Assembly: GCF_910579375.1 (NCBI RefSeq)
Contig: NZ_CAJTUJ010000064.1
Location: forward strand, 1-10,580
Source: an uncultured Rikenella sp.
GTDB lineage: Bacteria; Bacteroidota; Bacteroidia; Bacteroidales; Rikenellaceae
Direction of reading: 5' to 3'
Length of the DNA stretch: 10,580 bases
Each line of letters opens with the position of its first letter. Positions within the stretch are counted from its first letter, which is position 1. The notes under the pieces are model-generated. The model did not search any database, was not told the DNA's origin, and worked only from the letters and a program-made list of their open reading frames with translations. Positions 1-8,718 of this stretch are shown in pieces. A program made the translations under genes and the position numbers.

Positions 1-81
1 AGTGCCAACCGGCAGAATATACCCTTTTAAACGGGCGGGCGACGGAGTTTTGCTCGAAGTCGAGGTTTTTCGCGCGCCTGC

Positions 82-124
82 GCGATTCAACTATTTCGGC
101 TCACTGCCGAAATGATTGAATCGC
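82..124. repeat. 43-nt imperfect palindrome
   Basis: The outer arms GCGATTCAA (82-90) and TTGAATCGC (116-124) are perfect complements. After a 2-nt mismatch (91-92 against 114-115), the inner arms ATTTCGGC (93-100) and GCCGAAAT (106-113) are again perfect, leaving a 5-nt loop. That is 17 paired bases. No T-run follows, so it is not a typical intrinsic terminator. It could be a transcript stem, a protein-binding site or part of an intergenic repeat. Confidence 0.75.
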
Positions 125-203
125 TCCTTTAGGCGGGGCGCGCGGCTTTGGCTACAGGAGGAGACTGCGCTCGGGCCGCGCGGGCCCCACGTCCCGTGGA
201 CGG

Positions 204-220
204 GCGAAACTGCGTTTCGC
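204..220. repeat. 17-nt hairpin, 7-3-7 geometry (copy 1)
   Basis: GCGAAAC-TGC-GTTTCGC is a perfect 7-bp stem with a 3-nt loop. It has the same geometry and the same GCG...CGC ends as three hairpins at the far end of the window (10196-10212, 10412-10428, 10519-10535), although the inner stem bases differ. It has no T-run and lies outside any gene I can support. Confidence 0.6.
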
Positions 221-260
221 TATGGCAGCCTCTACCCCGTTCTTTGTCCGCGCGCTGGCG

Positions 261-301
261 GAAATCTTATTCAAACGCGAAACACGCGTTTGAATGATTT
301 C
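261..301. repeat. 41-nt imperfect palindrome
   Basis: The arms ATTCAAACGCG (269-279) and CGCGTTTGAAT (285-295) pair perfectly around a 5-nt loop. A further GAAATC (261-266) pairs with GATTTC (296-301) across a 2-nt bulge on the left side, giving 17 pairs in total. The right arm resembles a stretch at 10175-10194 in the other palindrome-rich block. Confidence 0.75.
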
Positions 302-535
302 CTTCTTCAGCGATCGCGCGCGGGAGAGCTTTGACCCGCCTGAAACTGCCCTTACGCCGGGCGGGCGCGCCCACAGGGCGTTTTACTGGCAGCCTCGGCC
401 CAACTCCCTGTTCCGCGCGGCCCCACTAAAGAAGAGCTGCGCCCAGAACACGTAAACGGCAACAGCAGCCCCAGCCCTTCAAGAACAGAAACCGGATAAA
501 ACCCGCGAAATACGACAAAATAAAAAACTCGCAAT

Positions 536-3500
536 ATGAGACAACCGTCACGCCACCAACCTCTTCGCCGCCTGCTGACCCTCTGCGGCGCAGCCCTCGG
601 CATCGCCGTCGGCCTCTCCTCGTGCGGCGACAAGAAAGTCGCCCTCGAAAAGAGCATCCGCACCACCCCCGTCGAGATCGCCTACAACCCCTCCGTCGAG
701 AGCTTCACCACCGGCACCATCGGCCGACGGAGCACCCTCTCCGTAACCCTCGTCGAGCCCGTCTCGCAGGAAGCCCGGCTGGGAAAATACATCACCCTCT
801 CGCCCAAAGCCAAAGGCCGCTGGGAGATCGCCGTCGACGACCCCCGGACCCTGCTGTTCACCCCTGAAACCGAGCTTGACCGCGGCCAGACCTACACCGT
901 GCGCCTCGACCTCAAAGGGTTGCTACCCGGCCGACCCGACGACGGCGACTTCGAATTCACCTTCCGCACCCTGCCCGCCGCAGCCGCAGCTGAACTCGGC
1001 AGCTTTATCGTTGAAGACGACCACACCTACACCCTCGAGGGGAGCCTCTTCACCGCCGATTACGAAGACTCCGCCCGCATCACCCGGATGAGCGAATGGG
1101 ACGGCCTCAACCACGGCACCGTCCACTGGATGCACAACGCCGACGGCCGCGAACACCGTTTCGTCATCTCAGGCATCCAGCCCCGGCTCATCGCCTCCGA
1201 CCTCACCCTGACCGTCAAAGACCCCAAAGCCGGATACGAAAAAGAGGAGGTGCTCACCGTGCCCATCCCCTCGTCCGGCAGCTTTGAGCTCCACTCCGTA
1301 GAATACGTGACCCATCCCGAAAAATACATCGAAGTACGCTTCTCGCGACAACTCGACCCGCACCAGGATCTCGACGGCATCGTCTGGCTCGACGACCTCT
1401 CCTGCGTGCGACGCATAGAAGACAACAAAGTACTCCTTTACCCCTCGTCCCGCAGCAACGACCTCACCGAAGCCACCCTCTGCATCGACCCCGCCTTGCG
1501 ATCGGCAGACGGGAAACGCTTCGGCGAAGAGATCCAACGCACGATCCCCCTGGAAAACCACGACCCCGCCGTCCGCTTCATCGGTCGCGGCACCGTACTG
1601 CCCCCCGCCGAAGCGCTCGTCGAAAACTCATCGAACAGGCCCGGCCGCGGCATTCCGTTCCAGGCTGTCGGCCTGCGCGCCGTCCGCGTCGATGTCTTCC
1701 GCATCCTCGAAAGCTCCATGGGACAATTCCTACAGGAGAACGACCTCTCCGACAACGACGGCGGAAGCATCATGCGCACCGCCCGCCCCGTTGCCTCGCG
1801 AACGATCTTTCTGGATCAGAACGGCGGACAGGAGTCCCACCGCTGGGCCACCTACTCGCTCGACCTGGACGACCTCATCCGGCCCGAGCCCGGCGCTCTG
1901 TACCGCATCTCGCTCTCCTTCGACCGCTCGATGGCCTCCCTCTCCTGCGTCCCGCCCGAAGAGCGGCTGACCCCTCAGGCCGCCCGCATCGCCGACGAAG
2001 CCCGGCTGACCGCCATGAAAAAACGGTTCGACCAGGGCGGCTACTACTGGAGCGGCAACGACTACGACTGGGACATCTACGAATGGAAAGAGCGGAACAA
2101 CCCCTGCTCGCCGAGCTACTACTTCAACCGCACCGTACAGCGGAACCTCGCCGTGACCGACCTCGGCGTGATCGCCAAAGCCTCCGACGAGCCCCAGATG
2201 CTCTTTCTGGTGCACAGCATCTCCACCACCGAGCCGGTGAAAGAGGCTCGGATCGAGCTGCGTAACTTCCAGAACCAGCTCGTCGGTAGCGGCACCACCG
2301 ACGGCGACGGCCACGCCCTGATCCGCTACGAAAACGGCCGGCCCTACTACGCCGTCGTCGCGAAAGAGAAACAACGCACCTATCTGAAAGTCAACACCGG
2401 TTCCGAGCTCTCGACCTCGACCTTCGACGTCTCCGGCGAGCAGGTACAGGAGGGGCTGAAAGGCTTCATCTGGACCGAACGCGGCGTCTGGCGACCGGGC
2501 GACACCATCTATATGAACTTCACCACCGCCGGCACCCGGTTGCCCGCAGGCCACCCCGTGACCGTCGAACTCCGTTCGCCGCTCGGCCAGCTCTACCAGA
2601 AACGCGTGGCCACCCGGGCCACAGGCGGCATCTACAGTTTCGTGCTCACCACCGACCCGAACGCCCCGACCGGCGTCTGGTCGGCCTCTGTGAGCGTCGG
2701 CGGCGCCCGTTTCGGCAAACGGCTGCGGATCGAAGCCGTGAAACCCAACCGCCTCAAAATCGACCTCCGGTTTCCGAAACCTTACATCCAGCGCGGCCAG
2801 CCGATGAACGCCACTCTCCACGGCGAATGGCTCACCGGCGCACAGGCCGGGAACCTGCGCTACGTCATCGAGACCGAATTCACCGCCCTGCACAACGGTT
2901 TTCCGGAATACAAAGGGTATGTTTTCGATAACCCCTACCGTTCGTTCCGCCCCGAAAGCGCCCCCGAGATCACCGGCACCACCGACGCCGCCGGAGACGC
3001 CCGGATCACCGCCGTGCTGAACGGCGGCGAAAAGGCCGGCGGCCTGTTGCAGGCCAACTTCACCACCCGGCTGTTCGAGCCCTCGGGCGAAGCGAGCATC
3101 GACGGCACGACGATCCTCTACTCTCCCTTCGACTCCTACGTCGGGATCCGGCCGCCGCAAGAGGCCGCCGACCGGCTCGACACCGAACGGGACTACACCT
3201 TCGACCTCGCCACCGTCCTGCCCGACGGGCGGCCGGCCGGCGATCGGCGCGTAGAGGTCTGCCTCTACGAAGTCGAATGGCACTGGTGGTGGAGCGCCGA
3301 AAAGGATCAGCTGGCCCGCCACGTCTCCGACCGCAGCCTGAGCCCCGTCCACCGCGAAACCGTCGAGACCTCCGGCAACGGCAAAGGCTCCGTCGCACTG
3401 AACTTCACGCGCGATTCCTGGGGAACCTACTACATGACCGCCCGCGACCTTCGGAGCGGACACGAGGCCGCGACCCTGCTCTACGTCGACTGGCCCGACT

Positions 3501-6163
3501 ACGGCAACCGCCGCACCGACGGCGAAGGAGCCATGCGGCTGGCCGTCTCGCTCGACAAGAAGTCCTACCAGGTGGGCGAGCGCGCCACCGTCAGCTTCCC
3601 GGCCACCGAAGGGTCGCGCGCCCTCATCTCGGTCGAGAACGGCTCCCGCGTGCTGACCGTCTTCCCCGTGGAATGCACCCGGAAGCAGGAGAAATTCACC
3701 TTCGAAGTGACCCCCGAGATGCAGCCCAACGTCTACCTGAACGTCACCCTGCTGCAACCGTACGGCAGCGTCGAGAACGACCTTCCGGTACGGCTCTACG
3801 GCATCGTCCCCCTGTCGGCCACCTCGGCCGCCAGCCGGCTCGAACCGGTGATCGCCGCTCCGGACGAGGTACTGCCCGAGTCGGAGATGACCGTCACCGT
3901 GTCGGAAAAACAGGGCCGGGCCTGCGCCTACACGCTGGCCGTCGTGGACGAAGGCCTGCTCGACCTGACCCGGTTCCGCACCCCCGACCCGTGGGGAACC
4001 TTCAACGCCCGGGTCGCCCTGGGAGTATCGACCTGGGACATCTATAACGACGTGTTGGGCGCCTACGGCGGACGGATCGAGCAGATGTTCGCCATCGGCG
4101 GCGACGACGCCCTGACCTCCGCGCCGAAAGCCTCCGTCAACCGATTCCCGCCCGTGATGAAATACTTAGGCACTTTTGAGCTGAAAGCCGGTAAAAAAGC
4201 GACCCACCGGATCCAGCTTCCAGCCTATATGGGCCGCGTGCGCGTGATGGCAGTGGCCGTCTCTCCGGAGGGCGACGACGGGAACGGCGCCTGGGGCTCG
4301 GCCGAACGCTCCGTCACGGTGCGCGCCCCGCTGATGGTCTTGGGCACCGCCCCGCGGAGCGTGGCTCCGGGCGACGAGTTCGTCGTGGCCGCCACCCTGA
4401 TCGCCACCCGCGACGGCATCGGGAAAACCTCCGTCGCCCTGACCGCCGACAAAGCGCTCTTCACCGTCGTGGGCGCGGCCCAGCAAACCGTCGCCCTGAC
4501 CGCCAAAGGCGAACAGATCGTCCTCTTCCGGCTTCGGGTGAAAGACGCCCTGCCGACCGGCGCCTCCTCCGGCGGACACATCGAGATCACCGCCACCGGC
4601 GGAGGCCGACAGACCCACTACGGAATGGACATTCCGGTGCGCACCCTGTCTCTGCCCGTCTCCTCGGGCCAGAGCCACACCGTCGAAGCCGGCAAGAGCT
4701 GGAACGGGACAGCCGCCCTGCCCGGCATGCCGGGGACGCAGCGCCTGATGCTCGAAGTCTCCGCCGTGCAGCCCCTCAACGCCGCACAACGGATGGAATA
4801 CCTCTCCACCTACCCCTACGGCTGCATCGAACAGATCACCTCCGCCGTCTTCCCGCTGCTCTACCTGCCCGATCTGGCCGACCTGTCGGAGAAAGAGCGC
4901 CACACCGCCCGGACGAAAGTCGAAAGCGTGCTCGAACGCTACAAGCAATACGCCACCCCGGACGGTTCGATGGGCTACTGGCCCGGCTCCGCCACCCCCA
5001 ACTCCTGGGGTTCGGCCTACGCCCTGCACTTCATGACCGTCGCCGGACATAAGGGTTATACGATGCCTGCGGGCATTTACGACCGGCTCAAAGCCGCCGT
5101 CAAGAGCAACGCCGTGCGTTGGAACTCCGCCCTGAACGCCGGCGCCAACCTGATCCAGGCCTACCAGCTCTATGCGCTGGCCCTCTCCGGCTCGCCCGAG
5201 ACCGGCGCCATGAACCGCCTGCGACAGAACGGCAACCTGACCGACGAAGCCCGGTGGATGCTGGCCGCCGCTTACGGTGCAGCGGGCCGCACCGACCTCG
5301 GCCGCACCGTCGCCACCGGGACGAACCCGGCAGCCGCCGATTCCGACGAGACACTCGCCGTCCAACAACGGCTGACCTACGGTTCGTCGCAACGCGCCCG
5401 GGCCGTCCAGCTGCTGGCACAGACCCTGTTAGGGCTGCGCGCCGAAGCGGCCCAGACAGCACAGGTCGTTTCGCACGCCCTCGTCTCCGACGACTGGATG
5501 AGCACCCAAACCACCGCCTGGAGCCTGCTCGCCATGGGCGAATACGCCGCCCGGAACGGCCGGGTATCGGCCCTGAACTTCGAGTGGAACGCCGGCGGAC
5601 ACAGCGGCCGCGTCGAATCCGACTCGAAAAAGATGTTCTGGAGCGGCGAATGGGACAACCCCTCCTCCGGCAAAGTCGCCGTGACCAACCGGACGAAAGG
5701 GACCCTCTATATCCGGGTCGTCGGTTCGGGGATTTCGTCCGGCCGCAACGTGGCAGCCGCTTCGAACGGGCTCGAAGTAACCGTCCGCTACCTCGACAGC
5801 AAGGGGAATCCGATCGACGCCGCCACCCTGAAGCAGGGCACCGACTTCGTCGCAGAAGTCACCGTGCGCAACCTGACCCCGACCGCAATCGACCACCTGA
5901 TGCTGAGCCAACCCGTCGCCTCCGGCTGGGAGATTCGCCCCGACGTCGGCGAGCTGCCGACCGGCGTGGACTACCGCGACCTGCGCGACGACCGGGTCGA
6001 CAGCTACCTGCCCTCGCTGGGCGCCGGCGCCGCCGTCACCGTCCGCACCCGGTTGAACGCCGCCTATGCCGGACGTTACACCTTGCCCGCCATTCGCTGT
6101 GCAGCCATGTACGACGGCCAGGTGGCAGGAAATACCACCTCGGCCGTCACGACAGTCAATTAA
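536..6163 (+). CDS. Thioester-containing alpha-2-macroglobulin family lipoprotein
   Basis: Predicted envelope protease trap of 1875 residues. In this family a protease cleaves a bait segment, the protein changes shape, and a thioester covalently captures the protease. The N-terminus has arginines, a hydrophobic segment and lipobox LSSC, with Cys30 as the lipidated residue. The residues after it (GDKK) do not form an obvious acidic surface-export signal, so a periplasm-facing anchor is my guess. Visible landmarks in order: RNLAVTDLGVIAK (536-548); the macroglobulin-domain signature TERGVWRPGDTIY (647-659); a Trp cluster HWWW (916-919); VVDEGLLDLT (1136-1145) of the bait-region domain; GGDD (1188-1191), with a possible short bait near 1190-1203; thioester motif YGCIEQ with Cys1430 and Gln1433; and the C-terminal domain motif DYRDLRDDRV (1812-1821). 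Length is normal for bacterial homologues. The start at 536 is favoured because the signal peptide follows directly. No penicillin-binding protein 1C gene adjoins it within the window. Confidence 0.93.
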   Translation: MRQPSRHQPLRRLLTLCGAALGIAVGLSSCGDKKVALEKSIRTTPVEIAYNPSVESFTTGTIGRRSTLSVTLVEPVSQEARLGKYITLSPKAKGRWEIAVDDPRTLLFTPETELDRGQTYTVRLDLKGLLPGRPDDGDFEFTFRTLPAAAAAELGSFIVEDDHTYTLEGSLFTADYEDSARITRMSEWDGLNHGTVHWMHNADGREHRFVISGIQPRLIASDLTLTVKDPKAGYEKEEVLTVPIPSSGSFELHSVEYVTHPEKYIEVRFSRQLDPHQDLDGIVWLDDLSCVRRIEDNKVLLYPSSRSNDLTEATLCIDPALRSADGKRFGEEIQRTIPLENHDPAVRFIGRGTVLPPAEALVENSSNRPGRGIPFQAVGLRAVRVDVFRILESSMGQFLQENDLSDNDGGSIMRTARPVASRTIFLDQNGGQESHRWATYSLDLDDLIRPEPGALYRISLSFDRSMASLSCVPPEERLTPQAARIADEARLTAMKKRFDQGGYYWSGNDYDWDIYEWKERNNPCSPSYYFNRTVQRNLAVTDLGVIAKASDEPQMLFLVHSISTTEPVKEARIELRNFQNQLVGSGTTDGDGHALIRYENGRPYYAVVAKEKQRTYLKVNTGSELSTSTFDVSGEQVQEGLKGFIWTERGVWRPGDTIYMNFTTAGTRLPAGHPVTVELRSPLGQLYQKRVATRATGGIYSFVLTTDPNAPTGVWSASVSVGGARFGKRLRIEAVKPNRLKIDLRFPKPYIQRGQPMNATLHGEWLTGAQAGNLRYVIETEFTALHNGFPEYKGYVFDNPYRSFRPESAPEITGTTDAAGDARITAVLNGGEKAGGLLQANFTTRLFEPSGEASIDGTTILYSPFDSYVGIRPPQEAADRLDTERDYTFDLATVLPDGRPAGDRRVEVCLYEVEWHWWWSAEKDQLARHVSDRSLSPVHRETVETSGNGKGSVALNFTRDSWGTYYMTARDLRSGHEAATLLYVDWPDYGNRRTDGEGAMRLAVSLDKKSYQVGERATVSFPATEGSRALISVENGSRVLTVFPVECTRKQEKFTFEVTPEMQPNVYLNVTLLQPYGSVENDLPVRLYGIVPLSATSAASRLEPVIAAPDEVLPESEMTVTVSEKQGRACAYTLAVVDEGLLDLTRFRTPDPWGTFNARVALGVSTWDIYNDVLGAYGGRIEQMFAIGGDDALTSAPKASVNRFPPVMKYLGTFELKAGKKATHRIQLPAYMGRVRVMAVAVSPEGDDGNGAWGSAERSVTVRAPLMVLGTAPRSVAPGDEFVVAATLIATRDGIGKTSVALTADKALFTVVGAAQQTVALTAKGEQIVLFRLRVKDALPTGASSGGHIEITATGGGRQTHYGMDIPVRTLSLPVSSGQSHTVEAGKSWNGTAALPGMPGTQRLMLEVSAVQPLNAAQRMEYLSTYPYGCIEQITSAVFPLLYLPDLADLSEKERHTARTKVESVLERYKQYATPDGSMGYWPGSATPNSWGSAYALHFMTVAGHKGYTMPAGIYDRLKAAVKSNAVRWNSALNAGANLIQAYQLYALALSGSPETGAMNRLRQNGNLTDEARWMLAAAYGAAGRTDLGRTVATGTNPAAADSDETLAVQQRLTYGSSQRARAVQLLAQTLLGLRAEAAQTAQVVSHALVSDDWMSTQTTAWSLLAMGEYAARNGRVSALNFEWNAGGHSGRVESDSKKMFWSGEWDNPSSGKVAVTNRTKGTLYIRVVGSGISSGRNVAAASNGLEVTVRYLDSKGNPIDAATLKQGTDFVAEVTVRNLTPTAIDHLMLSQPVASGWEIRPDVGELPTGVDYRDLRDDRVDSYLPSLGAGAAVTVRTRLNAAYAGRYTLPAIRCAAMYDGQVAGNTTSAVTTVN

Positions 6164-6188
6164 TTCATGAGAAAGCGGGCAGAAAAAC

Positions 6189-6202
6189 AAAAAAAAAAAA
6201 AA
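6189..6202. repeat. A14 homopolymer in the intergenic spacer
   Basis: Fourteen consecutive A residues lie between the macroglobulin stop codon and the permease promoter, about 25 bases upstream of the likely -33 region. The tract is outside any reading frame. It could bend DNA or act as an UP-like element, and such runs are prone to slippage. No terminator hairpin precedes it. Confidence 0.6.
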
Positions 6203-6225
6203 CAGCCCATTTATTTTTAAATAAA

Positions 6226-6258
6226 TTACACTCGAATGGTCAAAAACCGTTATATTTG
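6226..6258 (+). promoter_or_regulatory. Bacteroidota-type promoter for the FtsX/MacB permease
   Basis: TATATTTG at 6251-6258 matches the -7 consensus TAnnTTTG exactly. A weak -33 element (TTAC, 6226-6229) lies about 21-22 bases upstream, within the known 17-23 spacing. Transcription would begin near 6264, giving a leader of roughly 40 nt before the ATG at 6305. This position argues against translation starting at the in-frame ATG at 6236. Confidence 0.6.
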
Positions 6259-6304
6259 TCAGTCACTTGACGAATATAACGCCACTAACCTTTTTCAAAT
6301 ACTC

Positions 6305-8656
6305 ATGCGCCTGAACGCACTACTCCCCCGGAGCCACCGTCTGTACGTCGGTCTGAACATCGTGGGATTCGCTTTCGCCTTGACCACCGTCCTGTTCATC
6401 GGCATGTACGCCGCCCGCGAACTGACCATGAACATGTTCCACCAGGACGCCGACCGGATCTACAAAATCAGCGGCTGGGGCTGTCCCTACCCGCTGGCCC
6501 CGGTGATCGAAGCCGGCGTGCCCGACTTCGAAGCCATCGGCAATGTGGGTCGGGGCCCGTATCTGGAGATCAGACGGCCCGAAGCCGCCGAAGGCGTCGT
6601 CACCAACGACGGCAGCCTTCAGGTCGATCCGGCCTTTTTCCGCGTCTTCTCGTTCCGCATCGTCCGGGGCGACCGCGAGAACCCCCTGCCGGACGTCAAT
6701 TCGGTCGTCCTGACCGAATCGATGGCCAAAGCCCTCTTCGGCAACGAAGATCCGATCGGGCAGAACCTCGTCATCCAGGGCCGGCCGGACTGGGTGGTGA
6801 CCGCCGTGACCGAAGACATCCCCATCAACTCTTCGATCCGGTACTCCGTCGTGCTGCCCCTGAACCCGAAGCAGGCCCTCTATAACGGCACGACGTTAGG
6901 AGAGTCCTGGGGCCGTTGGCAATACGAGATCTTCGGCAAAGTGCGTCCCGGATCGGACATCGCGGCCGTCAACGCCAAGATGCAGCAGGTCGTCGAAGCG
7001 AACGGCAACTTGGGGTACGAAGTCGAACGCGTCGTCTGCTACCCCCTGTCGGACGTCTACTTCAACTACGCCGACCTCTTCACCGCATTCAAAGGCGGCA
7101 ACCACAAACAGGTCGTGGCGATGATCTGGGTCGGCATCATCATCCTGCTGCTCGGGATCGTCAACTTCTTCAACCTCTCGACCGCCCAGGGCACCTTGCG
7201 GGCCAAGGAGATCGGCCTGCGGAAGGTGAACGGCGCGACACGCGGACACCTCATCCTACGCTCGCTCGCCGAATCGATCTTCATGACCTTCATCGCACTC
7301 GTGCTGGCCATCGTGCTGGTCGACCTGCTGCTGCCTTTCTTCAACGGCATCGTCGGCTTCCCGTACCCCCTCATCCTGATGAACCAGTGGTGGCAGTGGG
7401 CCATCCTTCTCGGACTGACCCTCGGAGTGGGCATCATTGCCGGGAGCTATCCGGCCTTCTACCTCAGCTCGCTCGACCCGATCGACGCCCTCTACACCCA
7501 CCGCGCCGGGCGCGGCAACGGCATGCTGCTCTTCCGGAAGACCCTGATCGTCATCCAGCTCATCGCCTCGATCGGCGTCATCGTCTCCACCCTGGTCATC
7601 TACGGCCAGCTGCGACACCTCCAGACCAAAGACCTCGGCTTCGACAAAGAGCAGATCGTCCTCATCAACATGGACATGAGCATCTACGAACACCGGCAGG
7701 CCTTCTTCTCCGAGCTGCGCCAGCTGCCGTTCGTCCAGAGCATCAGCCTGACCCAGGGCATCGTCGGAAACTACGACAGCGGCGGCCCGCTCGAAGCCCG
7801 CTATCAGGAAGAGAAGAAAAAGATCTGGAGCAAGTTCATCATCGCCGACAGCGCCTTTTTCACCACCTTCGGCATCGACATGACGCAGGGCGATCCGAAA
7901 TTCCGGGACGGCGTGGAGGGGATCGTGCTGAACGAATCGGCCATGAACGCTTTCCAGGTGGACGACTACGAACAGCTCCGCATCCAGGACGAGTCGGGCG
8001 ACGACCCGAGCATCCCGACCACGAAAGTAGACGGCGTCTGCCGCAACTTCCACTTCAAGCCGCTCAAACAGGGGATCGAACCCCTCGCCATCTACATCCA
8101 GCCGATCGAGGGAGGCCTCATCAACGTGCGCGTCGAAGCTTCGTCGGTGAGCGACATCCGGCACGTTTTCAACGAAATCGAAGCCATCTACCGGAAATTC
8201 AACGCCGCAGACCCGCTGTACATCCGGCTGCTGGACGAAATGCTGGCCCAGATCTACATCTCGGAGACTCGTTTCCTGATACTTTTCACCCTCTTCTCCG
8301 TGCTGGCCATCCTGATCTCCTGCTTCGGTCTCTTCGGCCTCATCGTCTTCTCGAACGCCCGGCGACGCAAAGAGATCGGCATCCGGAAAGTACAGGGCGC
8401 CACGATCCTGGAGGTCGTATTCATGCTCATCCGCAGCTACCTGATCTACGTCGGAATCGCCTTCGTCGTAGCCGTTCCGCTGGCGTGGTACCTCATGCGC
8501 GACTGGCTGAGCAACTACCCCTACCGGATTACGCTCCATCCCGGTTACTTCCTCATCGGCGGCGCAGTGGTGCTGTTCGTCGTGGTGCTGACCGTCGGCA
8601 TCCAGAGCTGGATCGCCGCCCGCGCCAATCCGGTTCGCTCCCTGCGATCCGAATAA
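6305..8656 (+). CDS. FtsX/MacB-type ABC transporter permease
   Basis: Inner-membrane permease of 783 residues with the duplicated layout common in Bacteroidota: TM1, periplasmic MacB-like domain, three TMs, then the same set again. TM segments appear near 14-36, 270-295, 325-350, 365-387, 411-433, 657-682, 700-730 and 745-765. Each half has the cytoplasmic FtsX signature after its first core helix: KEIGLRKVNGA (about 301-311) and KEIGIRKVQGA (about 689-699). DADRIYKISG near residue 50 and the ending ARANPVRSLRSE are typical of the family. Such permeases pair with a LolD/MacB-type ATPase for lipoprotein release, efflux or mechanotransmission; no ATPase gene is in this window, so the substrate is unknown. 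I chose 6305 over the in-frame ATG at 6236 because the earlier start overlaps the promoter and because homologues begin a few residues before TM1. The leader is A/T-rich with no Shine-Dalgarno. I see no terminator after it. Confidence 0.9.
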   Translation: MRLNALLPRSHRLYVGLNIVGFAFALTTVLFIGMYAARELTMNMFHQDADRIYKISGWGCPYPLAPVIEAGVPDFEAIGNVGRGPYLEIRRPEAAEGVVTNDGSLQVDPAFFRVFSFRIVRGDRENPLPDVNSVVLTESMAKALFGNEDPIGQNLVIQGRPDWVVTAVTEDIPINSSIRYSVVLPLNPKQALYNGTTLGESWGRWQYEIFGKVRPGSDIAAVNAKMQQVVEANGNLGYEVERVVCYPLSDVYFNYADLFTAFKGGNHKQVVAMIWVGIIILLLGIVNFFNLSTAQGTLRAKEIGLRKVNGATRGHLILRSLAESIFMTFIALVLAIVLVDLLLPFFNGIVGFPYPLILMNQWWQWAILLGLTLGVGIIAGSYPAFYLSSLDPIDALYTHRAGRGNGMLLFRKTLIVIQLIASIGVIVSTLVIYGQLRHLQTKDLGFDKEQIVLINMDMSIYEHRQAFFSELRQLPFVQSISLTQGIVGNYDSGGPLEARYQEEKKKIWSKFIIADSAFFTTFGIDMTQGDPKFRDGVEGIVLNESAMNAFQVDDYEQLRIQDESGDDPSIPTTKVDGVCRNFHFKPLKQGIEPLAIYIQPIEGGLINVRVEASSVSDIRHVFNEIEAIYRKFNAADPLYIRLLDEMLAQIYISETRFLILFTLFSVLAILISCFGLFGLIVFSNARRRKEIGIRKVQGATILEVVFMLIRSYLIYVGIAFVVAVPLAWYLMRDWLSNYPYRITLHPGYFLIGGAVVLFVVVLTVGIQSWIAARANPVRSLRSE

Positions 8657-8667
8657 GCGCACGCACG

Positions 8668-8718
8668 CCCTCGGGCTGTAAAAACCGACGAAAATCGTTG
8701 TAAAATCAAGACCGAGGG
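8668..8718. promoter_or_regulatory. Inverted repeat enclosing the -33 region of the M48 promoter
   Basis: CCCTCGG (8668-8674) and CCGAGGG (8712-8718) are perfect reverse complements separated by 37 bases. The right arm ends two bases before the -7 box. Inside lies a small near-perfect hairpin, CGACGA/TCGTTG (8686-8700), covering the -33 TTG. It could be an operator, or a stem in read-through RNA from the permease gene. Two 7-nt arms at this distance may also be chance. Confidence 0.3.

Larger units (their letters stand above)
1..535. other. Palindrome-rich non-coding region upstream of the macroglobulin gene
   Basis: I find no gene here. The possible reading frames are short, have no recognisable protein features, and run through inverted repeats. 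What the sequence does show is dense symmetry: two long imperfect palindromes (82-124 and 261-301), a perfect 17-nt hairpin (204-220), and smaller hairpins CGCGC/GCGCG (71-84), GGGCC/GGCCC (173-187) and CGTCC/GGACG (190-202). The octamer GCGATCGC lies at 310-317 and GCGGG/CCCGC pairs at 320-339. The last 55 bases before the macroglobulin start are A-rich, as is usual for Bacteroidota leaders. I see no clear TAnnTTTG promoter box for the downstream gene, so its promoter is either divergent or upstream of the window. Confidence 0.6.

Noticed and set aside
310..317. GCGATCGC octamer (identical to the cyanobacterial HIP1 motif)
   Set aside because: A single occurrence in GC-rich palindromic sequence; nothing else suggests cyanobacterial origin or a functional HIP1.
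116..334. Open frame of 72 codons on the plus strand upstream of the macroglobulin
   Set aside because: It has no recognisable domain, signal or leader, and it runs through three palindromes (204-220, 261-301, 310-317), whose symmetry explains its composition.
352..666. Open frame of 104 codons on the minus strand
   Set aside because: It overlaps the signal peptide region of the macroglobulin gene for about 130 bases and is Arg/Gly-rich as expected for an antisense frame of GC-rich coding DNA.
1730..3757. Very long open frame (675 codons) on the minus strand inside the macroglobulin gene
   Set aside because: Long antisense frames are common in GC-rich genes with biased third positions. The translation is Gly/Val/Asp-rich without domains, while the plus strand reads a complete macroglobulin.
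6171..6210. Possible terminator GGGC...GCCC around the A14 tract
   Set aside because: The stem is only four base pairs with a loop of more than 20 bases; no convincing intrinsic terminator follows the macroglobulin gene.
6916..8703. Long alternative frame (595 codons) overlapping the permease gene, and a 468-codon antisense frame at 7256-8662
   Set aside because: Both are Arg/Pro- or Asp/Glu-rich shadow frames. The overlapping permease frame has the full set of transmembrane and FtsX motifs.
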